DNA from: Branchinecta lynchi
Taxonomy: Eukaryota; Arthropoda; Branchiopoda; Anostraca; Branchinectidae
Assembly: GCA_023053575.1 (NCBI GenBank)
Contig: JAKZAP010000020.1
Location: 16,673,998 to 16,737,997, forward strand
Direction of reading: 5' to 3'
DNA length: 64,000 bases
The position numbers and the translations under genes were made by a program. A model generated the notes under the pieces. It saw only the letters and a program-made list of their open reading frames with translations. It did no database searches and was not told where the DNA came from. Below are positions 11,647 to 22,095 of this stretch, piece after piece (position 1 is the stretch's first letter; every line of letters starts with the position of its first letter).

Positions 11647-12110
11647 TCAATCAATCAATCAATTTATTTATTACCCGTCAAGAGCAACACTGGTGGGCGT
11701 GTAGCCCTAGTTGTGCGGAGTGCAAAAAAAAAAAAAAAAGGACAACACACGTAGCAAAATTTTACACTAAACACAGTACAAACATAACTACAGATTACAA
11801 GAAGAGGGATAACCACTGGTGGTTCAGTTTACTAGATTTGAAATCTTCCACTCTTTTATCAATAATCTTAGCAGGCAGAACCAGTTGAAATTTCTGAGCC
11901 AAGACTGCGAATCATGTTTGATAATGCAAAGCGATACGTCAGCTACATTTTATTAAAGCTATATTTCAGCCCTTCTTTGCACTAAACATAGTACAAACAT
12001 AACTGCAGGTTACACGACCACTGGTGGTTCACTTTACTAGCGGAAGATTTGAAATCTTCCACTCTTTAATCAATATTCTTAACAGGCAGCACCAGTTGAA
12101 ATTTCGCTGA
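11647..12110 (-). repeat. Antisense LINE 3' end with a 125-bp direct duplication
   Basis: The minus strand reads ACGGGTAATAAATAAATTG followed by TTGA repeats, a LINE 3' tail. A segment of about 125 bp (CAGTACAAACATAACTACAG onward) at 11757-11895 is repeated at 11980-12105. The spacer holds a truncated W fragment (AGCTATATTTCAGCCCTTC). Confidence 0.45.
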
Positions 12111-12338
12111 CGAACATAGTAGCTGAATTTTCCCGCTTTAGCTCAAGCTAGTCGTGCTTTGCCAGAATGAATACTACAATAAAGACGAATAAGCTACGAA
12201 TACAAAAAAATATTAATAATAGGCTACGATTACTAAGGTCACAGAAATGCAAAAGATGGTCCAACCTGTTAAATCCGCATCATTTTTTTTTAGAAATTCA
12301 GGTTGTAAGCAGATTCCGGTCGCATCACCATTCATTAG

Positions 12339-12705
12339 TTGTGTTTTGCTAATACCATGGTATCTGTTACCACGGTAACTGGATCTGCAAATAGTCGTTT
12401 TTGCAGTTATCGTAGTATCTGATACACGGTGCTCTGCAAAAACGACTATTGCCGAAATTGCACTTTTCGAAGTCATCCCAAAAGAAACACAGATATCCAG
12501 TTATATCACTAAGTGCTAAACACATTCTCACCAATCTGACAAAATTTGATGAAAGTGAGATGACTTTTCAGATACCATGACCAGTTACCACGGTCGGACC
12601 GTAGTATCTGAATATCTGATACCACGACAACTGGCCAGATACTACGATAACTGCAAAAACGCCTTTTGACCGTGGTATCAGATACCATGGTATCAGCAAA
12701 AACCC
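12339..12705. mobile_element. Family C foldback element, copy 1
   Basis: Ends TTTTGCTAATACCATGGTAT and ATACCATGGTATCAGCAAAA are inverted repeats. The interior carries further sense and antisense copies of GTATCTG and CTGCAAAAACG blocks around a unique centre. A second copy with the same centre is at 53776-54193. Confidence 0.7.
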
Positions 12706-13013
12706 AACTATTGCTTTTTGTCCCCGAAACACGGAAATAACTTACCAAGTACAGCTAAGAAATCCTTCTTCTGTTTCCGCTTTTTGACCTTTTTCTTCCC
12801 TTCTGAGATGGTAATCAGCAAGACTAATCCAATCACTACCCACTTGTATTTCCAGGGCTTCATAACAAATAATGAAGAAAACGAATTTCAATGGAGCATT
12901 CAAAGCTGAAAAATTAAATGGAGTTTAGGAACAGGGAATGAGCTTTACAATTTGGATATGCTGCGATCAGGTTTTTCCGGTCAGATTTGTTTCACTTTTA
13001 TTACGAAGTTTAA

Positions 13014-13464
13014 AGTTTAACTGAAAAGTGCTGGGATAGGACAATGTAGTTACCCATCACTTATTCACTAAAATTGACTTGAAGACCCGCTGAAAATGCG
13101 TTACTTCGTTGTTCCGCTCTTTGCAAATAATCGATTTCCAAATAGTGGAATTTCCGTGTGATTTCTGGTACCTCTATGCACTTGTACTTTTGTTATATGC
13201 CTTACCAGAAAGATTTATGTTTTTCTGTTGTTCAGGCACTTAGCAGTCGTCACCAAGCTCACAACTGCCCACTGAAAAGCCGCGTTTATGTTGAGATTAA
13301 AATTTCCGGCGTCATAGCAGAATTTACGCTGTGGGGACGGCCGCAGATATTCTGAACGTCATAACTAGAACAGATAGTGAAAAATAAAAAATCCCTTGCC
13401 GAATCCAAATAATTCTGTGTATCGATTAAATGATGCAAAAATAAGTTGGCTTTTCAGTTAAGCT
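13014..13464. mobile_element. Family A element, copy 3
   Basis: It is 451 bp, flanked by TTAA at 13010-13013 and 13465-13468, with inverted ends AGTTTAACTGAAAAG and CTTTTCAGTTAAGCT. The interior is close to copy 4 at 18.5 kb. No transposase. Confidence 0.8.
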
Positions 13465-13494
13465 TTAAAAATATTATTTTTGTGTATGTACTGA

Positions 13495-13802
13495 CAGAAG
13501 TTTCATAGCAGATAACACAAGGGTGCACAGTTTCAAAAGATAACAATTAGGATGTTAGCTGTTGTATTTTCAAATGTTATGCAGCGAAATTTTATGCAAA
13601 CAGGAAGGCCCGAAAAACAACTGCTGACTTTCCGGCACTTACCATCACGGTAACGGAAAAGTCAACATATGATTTTTCTGCATTTTTTTTTGCTCTTCTT
13701 CGCAATGCTTGTTATGCATAACGTATGCAAAATCATAACATACATTCGAAGTGTTATCTGTTCATACTACGCATCCTTCTGTTTTCTGTTATGAAACTTC
13801 TG
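13495..13802. mobile_element. Family J MITE with an 11-bp flanking repeat
   Basis: Inverted ends CAGAAGTTTCATA and TATGAAACTTCTG enclose 308 bp. GTATGTACTGA occurs at 13484-13494 and again at 13804-13814, probably the target duplication. Related sequence is at 23256-23694. Confidence 0.7.
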
Positions 13803-13813
13803 AGTATGTACTG

Positions 13814-14022
13814 ATGATGGTGGGTGCCAAAGATTCTGGTAGAAATTCTGGTCCGCGAGCTGTCGAACCCGATGTTCTGTTCGAAGCATTAGTAAATGCT
13901 ATAACTAGGTGAGGGGAGGCATTTCTGAATAGTAGGCTAAATACTTCGGTCAAACATAAATTATAACTTTAATACTTTTCAGAGACTGGTGGTATATTGG
14001 TCATGGCAACGAATCTTCTTGA
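13814..14022 (+). CDS. Possible two-exon 44-residue ORF (weak)
   Basis: An ATG at 13814 opens a frame to 13908, followed by a strong donor (AG|GTGAGG). A 74-bp candidate intron ends in TACTTTTCAG at 13982, and the next 40 bases close with TGA at 14020-14022 in the right phase. The predicted end reads ALVNAITRDWWYIGHGNESS. I recognise no family. The ATG overlaps the J target duplication and small open frames arise by chance, so this is only a candidate. Confidence 0.15.
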
Positions 14023-14277
14023 CGTTTCTCGATTTTTAGTGGGAATTTCGCGAACAATCAGAATAAAAATAGACGAATCTTGCAGACGGCATTTTTATCA
14101 CGACCTGTATCGTGACATAACTCCATCTGAATGCACTATCAGATTAGCAGTAGCTGATCGCAGTAGTTGGTCTCAAAGACTCCCACGGCGAAAGTACTTA
14201 TTTGTTTCGTTCTCTTAGTCGGGACAATTATATAACTCAACGCATTCTACACACATGCGGATTATTAACAAGACAAA

Positions 14278-14475
14278 AGGTGTCGATGAGATCCCAAAAA
14301 TCTAAGATTTGATCCAGACAATTGGGTCTTGTCTTCGGCAGATCCAAAATTTCTCATCACTTCGAGAGTTATCGTTCTCACAGACGGGCGGACGGATGGA
14401 CAGACGGACAAATTTTGCGATGTCGTAGGTATCCCTCCACTTACGTTTTGGGTCCCAAAAACTGCCATTCGCAAA
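14278..14475 (+). mobile_element. Short internally deleted family G copy 4
   Basis: The left end GATGAGATCCCAAAAATC and right end CTTACGTTTTGGGTCCCAAA of family G are joined with almost no interior. Both signature phrases remain (GGGTCTTGTCTTCG and CTTCGAGAGTTATCGTTCTC). This shows both termini of G in about 200 bp. Confidence 0.65.
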
Positions 14476-14605
14476 ACAGTATGAATGAAGGAAAAAATGC
14501 TGATGCTAGTACTTCACTGGCCTACACCCGGATGCGTAATTTTGACAAAAATATGATAGCACACTATCTGTTAATTTTCAAGAAAAATTAGCTACGAGCC
14601 TTTAA

Positions 14606-15037
14606 ACGACACCTGAATGAAGAGTGTCCTATCTGTATGACTTTCGTTAATATTGGCTGCACAAAACCCAATCCAAATACGAACTAGTGCTTCCAAGCTA
14701 TGATTTTTGTTCCATTTTGCATCTGTCCTTATTTCAGTACCAAACAATTTTTGAAAAGAACAAATGTCTCCAATCAACCCTTCTTCTGGAATATTTGTTT
14801 AACCAGCTAAGCCCAAACGTATATCTAGAAGAAATTCCAATACGATCCGGGTAGTGCTGTACAAAGATTTGAATGAATTGCGCTGTTTGTCTTGGAGTCT
14901 GCATGTGCAAACCTCCAGAAACGAACATCCCTATTTTGAAAACGTCACGCTCAGGAGATAAAATGCTCTCCGTGTCCATGTCTGTAAATGGATTCTCCAT
15001 GGTGTGTTCAAGTGTGGTTTCACTGTTCAGGTGTCCT
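14606..15037. mobile_element. Family B TTAA-flanked element, copy 1
   Basis: It is 432 bp, flanked by TTAA (14602-14605 and 15038-15041), with ends ACGACACCTGAATGAAGAG and TTCAGGTGTCCT. The minus strand has an open frame (EHTMENPFTDMDTE) shared with copy 2 but broken in copy 3. A TTAA-targeting, non-autonomous element. Confidence 0.8.
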
Positions 15038-15041
15038 TTAA

Positions 15042-15900
15042 ATGCTACATTTTTGTAAAACATTAGGCTATATTAAACCTGATCTGCAACGTTAATTTTA
15101 GCAAAGACATAACACAAAAGGTCATAACGGAAATATTCTGTAACATTAAAAGATGGAGCGTCGTCTCGCGTCTGTTCAAACTGCGCATCCTTGTGTAACT
15201 GTCATGGGGTAACGGGGTCCCCCCAAGCCAGCTACAGCCTACCATGCCCCTAGTTTAAAAATGTTGCCTAAATTTAGCGATAAAAAACGAACAATAGAGT
15301 TGTATAGATTTGTGTCTGTTGGAGTTGTTTTTCAACTGTAGTAATCTGGTTGGGGTTAAAATTCTGATGTGTGGTTGTGACAATTTGCGGACGAGAAAAA
15401 ATACAAACACATTATTAATAAAATAAGAATTATAAGTAAAAATGATTAAAGAAAATTTCTGAATTGGTAATCGGAAAATTAAAGAATAGTTTAAACGAGG
15501 TTTAAACAGTTGAAATGGAGATTACATTTTGTAAGTTTAAAGTTTGTATGATTATTTTGTTTGGGAAAGAGTAGGTAAAGTAACGCGTTTGATTAAATAT
15601 TAACGTCACGGATTGAAGAGCAGTCGCATCCCAAATCCATTTTTTTGTTTTATTAATGCTACTCGGGTTAAAAAACGATGATAATAAAAAAAAATGAGTG
15701 GCACTTAAGAACATCCCATCCCGTCAAACATATTCTGGTGCAATGTCAAGGCCCTTAACTTTTTTTATTTGGCTTTTTTCTACAATCATTCACTACAGCA
15801 CAGTCTATTTTACCGGGAGTCAAATATAAGGGTCATGCACTAAAAGATGCTGTACTATTTTCTCCCAATACACCAAATTTGAAGATTTTCTGATTATTCA
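15042..15900. other. AT-rich stretch with no recognisable gene
   Basis: No exon or repeat family was recognised. It is A/T-rich, with several frames of 60-70 codons expected by chance. Confidence 0.35.
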
Positions 15901-15904
15901 TGAT

Positions 15905-15970
15905 CAGGGCCGTATCCAGGGTGGGGGGGGGGAGTTAGGGGTTTGACCCCCCCTCCCCCCAAAAAAAAAC
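15905..15970. repeat. G-run/C-run hairpin end
   Basis: GGCCGTATCCAGGGTGGGGG followed by a longer G run, then GACCCCCCCTCCCCCC and an A run. Opposed G and C runs near a CAG terminus resemble the hAT-like ends elsewhere in the window. The partner end was not identified; the CCCCCCTCCCCCCAAAA phrase recurs near 16606. Confidence 0.4.
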
Positions 15971-16167
15971 GTACAAAATAATAATTAAAGAATAAAAATT
16001 TCAACTTAATTGAAGAAAAAATAAAATTTAAACTTAACTGAAGAATCGTAGCTGACGTATCCGTTGAAAACATTGTTTGAATAAATAAATATTCTTTGAG
16101 CCCAAGCTTTCTTTGAAACATTTATTCAAACAATGTTTACACGGATACGTCAGCTCTGATTTTTCAT

Positions 16168-16211
16168 CAGCGATATTTCGGCCCTTCTTGGCAAGGGTCC
16201 TCGTCAGGCTG
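16168..16211 (-). ncRNA. Hammerhead ribozyme-like core, W2 unit 1
   Basis: Read on the minus strand: CAGC, CTGACGA, stem II GGACCCTT/AAGGGCC with an A bulge, GAAA, TATC, GCTG. CAGC and GCTG pair as stem I. Stem III is only AUAU, which could pair between two molecules. Very short stem III is known in type I hammerheads of Penelope-like elements and animal retrozymes; activity here is inferred. Confidence 0.55.
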
Positions 16212-16303
16212 TCAATCTTCTTGTTCAACTTCGGGGAAGGAAACAAACCTGTAAACCTGGTTACAGGTTTGTTTCCTTCCCCGAAGTTGAACAAGAAGAT
16301 TGA

Positions 16304-16347
16304 CAGCCTGACGAGGACCCTTGCCAAGAAGGGCCGAAATATCGCTG
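16304..16347 (+). ncRNA. Hammerhead ribozyme-like core, W2 unit 2
   Basis: CTGACGA at 16308-16314, stem II at 16315-16335, GAAATATC at 16336-16343, with stem I strands CAGC (16304-16307) and GCTG (16344-16347). All canonical core bases are present. The next unit begins exactly 95 bases later. Confidence 0.6.
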
Positions 16348-16398
16348 ATGAAAGTTTACAGGTTTGTTTCCTTCCCCGAAGTTGAACAAGAAGATTGA

Positions 16399-16442
16399 CA
16401 GCCTGACGAGGACCCTTGCCAAGAAGGGCCGAAATATCGCTG
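16399..16442 (+). ncRNA. Hammerhead ribozyme-like core, W2 unit 3
   Basis: This repeats unit 2 at a 95-bp spacing, with CTGACGA at 16403-16409 and GAAATATC at 16431-16438. Two same-sense cores in tandem are the arrangement that lets retrozyme transcripts release unit-length RNA. Confidence 0.6.
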
Positions 16443-16540
16443 ATGAAAAATCAGAGCTGACGTATCCGTGTAAACATTGTTTGAATAAATGTTTGAATAA
16501 ATGTTTCAAAGTCAGCTTGGACTCAAAGAATATTTATAAT

Positions 16541-17889
16541 AATTAGTATAGGCTTTTCCCTCTGATCTGTCTTTTTGTACTTTTTTGCCCTCCGCATAGG
16601 TAAACCCCCCTCCCCCCAAAATAAATTCCTGGATAGGGGCCTGTTCATGATTCAACTTAAAAAATATCCCAAACATTTTGATACTATGTTCAATACAGAT
16701 TTGTTTCGCTTCAATGCGAAAAGCGAGACAGACTGGGAAAATCCGTCCAATCTGCGACTGATAGCTACGAAGCTAAGCATGCGTACCCACACGCAGTCAC
16801 GAAAGAATTACGTCCTTGAATAAGCACTTAGTGCAGTCAGAAGAAAAAATTCGCAGACTGAGGACTTCGTAACCCCTCATGTATTTCACAGCTCAGAACA
16901 AACAAAATCCAAACATTCTAGGCTCCAAAGCAACAACTAAGCTAACAAGCCCAGCATATTGACAGAAAGCTAGTAAACACTAGTCTACAAGCCAACACAA
17001 CGTACCACAATCTTATTATCCAGCAGCTTTCAAGAACAGTAGCCAAGAACTTCTAAAGGATGAGAACTTGACAGGATAAATATAAGCTCCAATCCATAAA
17101 TGCTAATATTCAACTTGTGTTGCAGACCTGCAGATCTTCACATTTACAAATTACACAACGTGCTTTCTTTACCACTGCTTCACTTGTAACAAGCAACCCC
17201 TCACAGAGTTCTCTACTTCGGTGAGTGAGGGCTTGGTTCAGCCTCGTTCCTCCCTTCAATTGTAAGACACTCGAGCTTCCTTGGGCAATCCACACAGTAT
17301 CGTTAACTCCCACTTCGGGACGCGCAAGCTGGTACGTCGCCTTTCCGGAACTGCAACTCCTCACTCCCGATCCTCAGCTTCTTCACACCTCACCACCAGT
17401 CAGGCAACTGAGTTCATACCTGCGGAATTCTCAAACCTCGCAGCGCGCCCCACCGAACACCTTCCTAGCTCCACAATCAAACCGACACTGACTCACGGAT
17501 TTTCGCTAAGGACCCTTTACCTGAGCGTTGCAATTCCTCAGGCGGAATTATTAAGTAAATTACATATACAGGTAGAAGACACGGGATTCGAGTTTACGAC
17601 TTGTTTTCAGGGTTTTAAGTAATTTGACGAACAAAATTCCGGTTTGCGGCGAGAAGACCCCCAAGCGCGTCCTATGTCGTCCCGATAGTCCGGTTTTTCA
17701 CTAGTAATTACGAAAAGATATTCAAGAGCATGCGAACTGTCAAACACCACAAATTCTGACCCATGTTTTAGCACATCTGACTGCTTTTTTGCCATTACAA
17801 TGACTGACGCCACCCAATTAATTTTTTTTTTTTTTTTTTTAAGCACAAGTGATACCAATAGCCATTCTGCTAATTTTTTAGGCTTCAAG
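16541..17889. other. Stretch with no recognisable gene
   Basis: Overlapping frames on both strands at 17110-17620 read into each other and show no domain I know. A T run lies at about 17820-17840. No splice-supported exon was found. Confidence 0.35.
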
Positions 17890-17891
17890 TA

Positions 17892-18080
17892 CAGTAGAGG
17901 TGTGTTCATTTGAACGTTTGTTGACTTTTTAGTGACAAAAGTCAACTACCAGTTAGCCAAAGTAGCTAATTCAGGACCCTTGAGAACAACTGAATTGGGT
18001 GTTATAGATCTGTATTCTACCACTTAGCCCAAAACTACAGTGTTCAAACTAAACTGTCCAAATAAACATCCCTCTAATTG
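17892..18080. mobile_element. V-type MITE, copy 2
   Basis: TA followed by CAGTAGAGGTGTGTTCATTT, and ends AAATAAACATCCCTCTAATT then GTA. The interior phrases CAGTTAGCCAAA and TTCTACCACTTAGCCCAAAA match copy 1 at 8.1-8.4 kb. Confidence 0.6.
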
Positions 18081-18488
18081 TATCCTAGACTTCATCCAAG
18101 AGGAATTTTTTCTTTCCTAATTCTGCCTATCGAGCAATCTACGTTCAAAAAATTTTCACATCACGTTTATATTGAAATAGGAGTAAATAAGTATTAAGAT
18201 TGGTAAAGTTAAATTAAAAAATTTGAATAGCTGAAATGGTAAATGGAGTTAAAACTTTGTAAAGTTAAAAGTTTTGTTTGTTTGTTTGGAAAGAGAAGGT
18301 GACGTTAAAGAGTTAAAGGAAATGTTAACGTCCAGGAGTCTTAGCCCAAAAAGTAAAAATCAAAAATTTTCCGAAAGGCTACGCGGGTCTAAAAAAAAAA
18401 AAAAAAAAAAAACATGTTCAAATAACCGGCGAAAAAGGTTTCGTTCAAGCTGAAGTCGCGTACCGTGTCTCACGTGCAGATTCTTTAA

Positions 18489-18934
18489 AGTTTAACCGAA
18501 AAGGGCTGGGATAGGACAATCTAGTTACCCATCACTTATTCATTTAAATTGTCTTGAAAACCCGCTGAAAATGCGCTATTCACGAATAATCGATTTTCAA
18601 ATAGTGGAATTTCAGTGTGATTTGTGGTACCTCTATGCGCTTGTATTTTGGTTATATGCCTTACAAGAAAGATTTATGATTTTTTTTTTGTTGAGGCACC
18701 AAGCAGTCTTCACCAATCTCACCGCTGGCCACTGAAAAGCGCGTTTGTGTTGAGATTAAACTTTCACGCGTCATAGTAGAATTTATGCTGTGGGGACGGT
18801 CGCAGATATTCTGAACGCCATAACTAGAGCAGATAGTAGAGAATACAAAAAATTCCTAATTCCTTTGCAGAGTCCAAATAATTCAGTGTATTCATTTAAA
18901 CGACGCAAAAATAAATTGGCTTTTCAGTTAAACT
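18489..18934. mobile_element. Family A element, copy 4
   Basis: It is 446 bp with TTAA at 18485-18488 and 18935-18938, and ends AGTTTAACCGAAAAG and TTCAGTTAAACT. Colinear with copy 3 throughout. Noncoding. Confidence 0.8.
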
Positions 18935-18938
18935 TTAA

Positions 18939-19640
18939 GCTGTAAAGCACAACTCTTACTAGAAGTGATCTTTTCCCGACGAAATGGCTCAGAAATACCG
19001 TTTTTCGAACTTTCCACGTGAAATTAGCGATTTTCTTGTTAGAACTTGTCGACTTTAAACAGCCCTTCCTCTCTCCGACTGAGGCGGCTAGGCGCAAAAT
19101 ATTTGAAAACTGAAGGTGCCGTCGTTATAAAGAGGGAAAACCAAGCAAAAAGAAGATAGGCCTGATGGTCTAACAATGTCTCCCAAAATGAGAAACAAAA
19201 CTTTGAAGCTTCCCGTTTCCTTATGTGTGAAATAGTATCGGCGGACCTTGAAGCTTACGCTAAGTTTGCATCGTACTGGCAAAACTCTGCAGGGCCGAAA
19301 AAAAAGCACTAGGAACAAAATGAAACAATAGGGAGACAATAGGGAAACAATATACAAGTCAGAATAAGTAAGAGGAGTCCTTTAAGCTAACCTAGATTCG
19401 TCGCCTCTTTCATTTTCACTGCATTTTCTTATCGATCAGTTTTTGTTTCTTTCAAAAAAATAATAACCCCTGGTGGGAAGAAGAGCAAACTTTGCTATCG
19501 TTTCTACAATTTTCTCAGTACAATTCCCCGTAGGCTACCAGAAGCATTTTCCCTGGGACTAACACCCACAACAGACTTTCATCCACACGCGTGAAGTCAC
19601 AACTTATCCCACAACTAAACTCCATTTCGTGTGTCCATGA
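18939..19640. other. Stretch with no recognisable gene
   Basis: Nothing recognised beyond short chance frames (19088-19357 minus). It ends where the left arm of the L element begins. Confidence 0.35.
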
Positions 19641-19673
19641 AAGCAAGAACAAATAACCTGATTCAGTCCCATG

Positions 19674-19970
19674 CAGAGCAAAATAACTCTAGAGAGTAAT
19701 GAGATAAGACCTATCCTTTCCATGCATCAAAAATGGGGATCCGTCCAGCGTCTTCCTGCTCGCTTCGCGAGAGAAGCTTTAGCGAACTGTTCGGCTGTGC
19801 AGTAGCGGACTAGAGTTATTTTCCTCTGGATCAGAGCCAGCGCTTTTTAACGACTGGTCGATCTTCAGTAGGGATGTTCATGTCCGCTAGCGAAGCTAGT
19901 GTCGCTGCGATTTGACTGTGTGTCACTTTTTCAAAGTTCGCGCGTTACTCTCTAGATTTATTTTGCTCTG
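19674..19970. mobile_element. hAT-like MITE N, copy 1
   Basis: It is 297 bp with inverted ends CAGAGCAAAATAACTCTAGA and TCTAGATTTATTTTGCTCTG. Flanks GTCCCATG (19666-19673) and GTCTCATG (19971-19978) are an 8-bp duplication with one change. It sits inside L. Other copies: 33.76, 34.4 and 36.6 kb. Confidence 0.85.
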
Positions 19971-20236
19971 GTCTCATGCAGCGACTATCAATACCCCGAC
20001 AACACTGAGCGGACATAGAGGTATTTACTCTAGCTTTGGGCTGATGTTGATACCCGTTTACTCCTGTTCCGTCTTCGCCGTTGCTTATCGCAGAAAAAAT
20101 AGTGGAAGAGGTGTACTCCGCGCGCTGACCCGCTCTGGAGCGCGTCCACAGAACCACTCAGCTGACAGCTACTTTTCCTCACCGGCAGTTTCCCAGCGAT
20201 TTAGCTGTATGTAGAGGTAATGAAACGTGATGTGGT

Positions 20237-20546
20237 CAGGGTTGCCACATGTCGCACGATAGTGTGAATTGTCACTCTATTTTGTTTGTGTCACTCTTGT
20301 CCTACGTAGGACATAAAAATCACTCTATTTCAGATTACGTCCAAATGTGTCCCTTTTGCAGCAGCGATTCCGAAAACAAGTGACTATTTCACGTTTGTTC
20401 GTGAAAATAAAATTTAAGTGCGTCGTTTTTACAGAGGCAAATTCGACCAAAAGTTACCATTTCAACTTTTTTCGTAAAAAAAAAAAATTCACTCTCTGTT
20501 TTGGGCTAAAAGTCACTCTCTAAATCTGTTTGATGTGGCAACCCTG
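20237..20546. mobile_element. hAT-like MITE M with perfect 8-bp duplication
   Basis: Perfect 14-bp inverted ends CAGGGTTGCCACAT and ATGTGGCAACCCTG enclose 310 bp. GATGTGGT flanks both sides (20229-20236 and 20547-20554). Inserted in L. Noncoding; contains recurring CACTCTATTT phrases. Confidence 0.9.
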
Positions 20547-20564
20547 GATGTGGTACGAAGCTAG

Positions 20565-21728
20565 CAATGCTTCCACTTTGCAGGATTTATCCTGAAATTC
20601 AGGATTTTTGGGTCCCTGCAGGATTTTTTCAGGATTTTCGAGATTCCAGGATTTTACAGGATTTCCGGACTTATTCAGGATTTATAAGAAATTTGCTGAT
20701 ATTTTTAACAGACTGCAGTAAGAGTTAGGGATTTTTGAGAAAACGCAACCATAAATCTATTTTAGCTATAAAAACGAAGGGATGCGGCTTATTTCTTTCG
20801 TTTTAATCGTCTGATCGTGTCTTCATTTTGATCATCGGTGTTTTCACAAAATTTCGTAGTTTACATTCCCTATTTAGAAGAAGGATGCGTCATTTATAGT
20901 AGGCGTTGAAGGCTTGGAATATTTGTGAGTATAAAACACACTAAAAGCTAGAATTTAAGTTAAATTTTGCCAGAAAAAAAGGCGTGTTTAAAAACGTTTG
21001 CCTGCGGCGCTTAGTATAATTTGTCCTGGGTACAGACGTTGCCGCTGCTCCTGTTGTATGTACATTTTCAAGTCCCGTCTAGAGACGCCCTCTTTAATGG
21101 TAGTGTTGGTCAGAGGCGTTACTAGCCAAAATGTTTTTGGGAGGGGGGGGGAGAGGGCAAGAATTTACCGACTGGCTAGTAATTTTTACCGGCTGTTTTT
21201 GTAGAAAAAACGACTGTTTTCAAGAAAAAAACGACCGTTTTGAAAAAAAGTCGACCGTTTTGAAAAAAAGTCGACTGATTTTCAGAAAACCCGACTTTTT
21301 GATAAAAAATCAACTGATTTTCAGAAAAACCGACTGTTCCCTTGAAAAAATTAAACTGTTTTGACAAAAAATCGCGGCGCTTCGCGCAGACTCGGTAATT
21401 TTATACTGACTGGCCAACAACATTGAGGACGGATGTGTCCCCTCCCCAGTCGTTACCCTGGTGTTTGTATTTAGTCGTTTAATATTCATTTAGTTCTTAC
21501 GGCAAAAACGTTCTAGTCCTCCCAAACGATAGAGACGAAAAATTCAGATACGTTTGCTCAAATCCTCCAGCTATATATAGTCTTAACAACTATCCCTTTA
21601 ATTAGTACGGACACATTTATTTTTTTCGGCAGGATTTCTTGCAGGATTTTTGAACTTTCCGAGCAAGATTTTTCAGGATTTTTGGGGTTCCCGGCAGGAT
21701 TTTCGAAGTGGAGCAAGTGGAAGCACTG
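20565..21728. mobile_element. hAT-like element K with perfect 8-bp duplication
   Basis: Ends CAATGCTTCCACTT and AAGTGGAAGCACTG are inverted repeats (13 of 14), flanked by GAAGCTAG at 20557-20564 and 21729-21736. The 1164-bp interior has dispersed CAGGATTT motifs near both ends, a family H fragment (20860-21010), and a G run with tandem CGACTGTTTT/AAGAAAAAAA units (21140-21370). No transposase frame. Confidence 0.85.
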
Positions 21729-21856
21729 GAAGCTAGTAACCTCCGCTCGTTCGTAGCGGACAGGGTATGGGGAAATATTCGACTCCGTATAGTCATATTA
21801 CAGAGATAGGAAGACGGAGGTTCTGTCAGATTATTTGTTCTTGATGAAAGGTACAA

Positions 21857-22091
21857 AAAAGCTCTATTCCAGCTTTCGTTGAAGTTTCAGCACTGTGAAA
21901 TCCTTAGGTAGGGATTAAATTTATTTAATAGTTAGTGCTTAAACTAATATAAATTAAAAGGTAAGCACTTGGTGTTACCATTGTGACAATGACATGAACA
22001 AGCGATTTTGACGTCAATTGGAAAGCCAATTTTGAAGTTTAACCCTGTGAAAGTACTGATTCTATTTTATTTAGTTTGGACGTGTGTCACA
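21857..22091 (+). pseudogene. LINE C-terminal remnant and 3' UTR
   Basis: After a frame shift the sequence near 21868-21899 reads IPAFVEVSAL then stop. This matches the PAFVEV C-terminus of the LINE piece at 31262-31495. The 3' UTR-like sequence leads directly into a B element, as it does at 31.7 kb. Confidence 0.4.
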
Positions 22092-22095
22092 TTAA

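Larger units (their letters stand above)
16089..16536. mobile_element. Family W foldback element, copy 2, with three hammerhead-like cores
   Basis: The outer arms (ATTCTTTGAGCCCAAGCT at 16089 and its complement ending near 16534, then CAAACAATGTTTACACGGAT and ATCCGTGTAAACATTGTTTG) are inverted repeats of more than 70 bp. Inside are one minus-strand unit and two plus-strand units in 95-bp tandem. Each unit holds CTGACGA, a GGACCC/GGGCC hairpin and GAAATATC. Frames reading TRTLAKKGRNIAD here come from this noncoding repeat. Confidence 0.75.
19641..21856. mobile_element. Family L element, copy 1, with three nested insertions
   Basis: The left arm AGCAAGAACAAATAACCTG and right arm TTATTTGTTCTTGATG are inverted repeats shared with the uninterrupted copy at 35199-35655. 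Removing the N, M and K insertions and their duplications leaves about 417 bp, close to that copy. Intervening L pieces (TAGAGGTATTTACT and GCTAGTAACCTCCGCTCG) are colinear with it. Noncoding. Confidence 0.8.

Noticed and set aside
16034..16546. Conserved frame reading SLTRTLAKKGRNIAD on both strands
   Set aside because: It is the translation of the hammerhead-like repeat, appears in several frames and orientations, and is explained by the RNA-like structure.
17110..17622. Overlapping frames at 17.1-17.6 kb including a cysteine-containing segment
   Set aside because: Frames on both strands compete, with no zinc-finger spacing, splice support or known domain.
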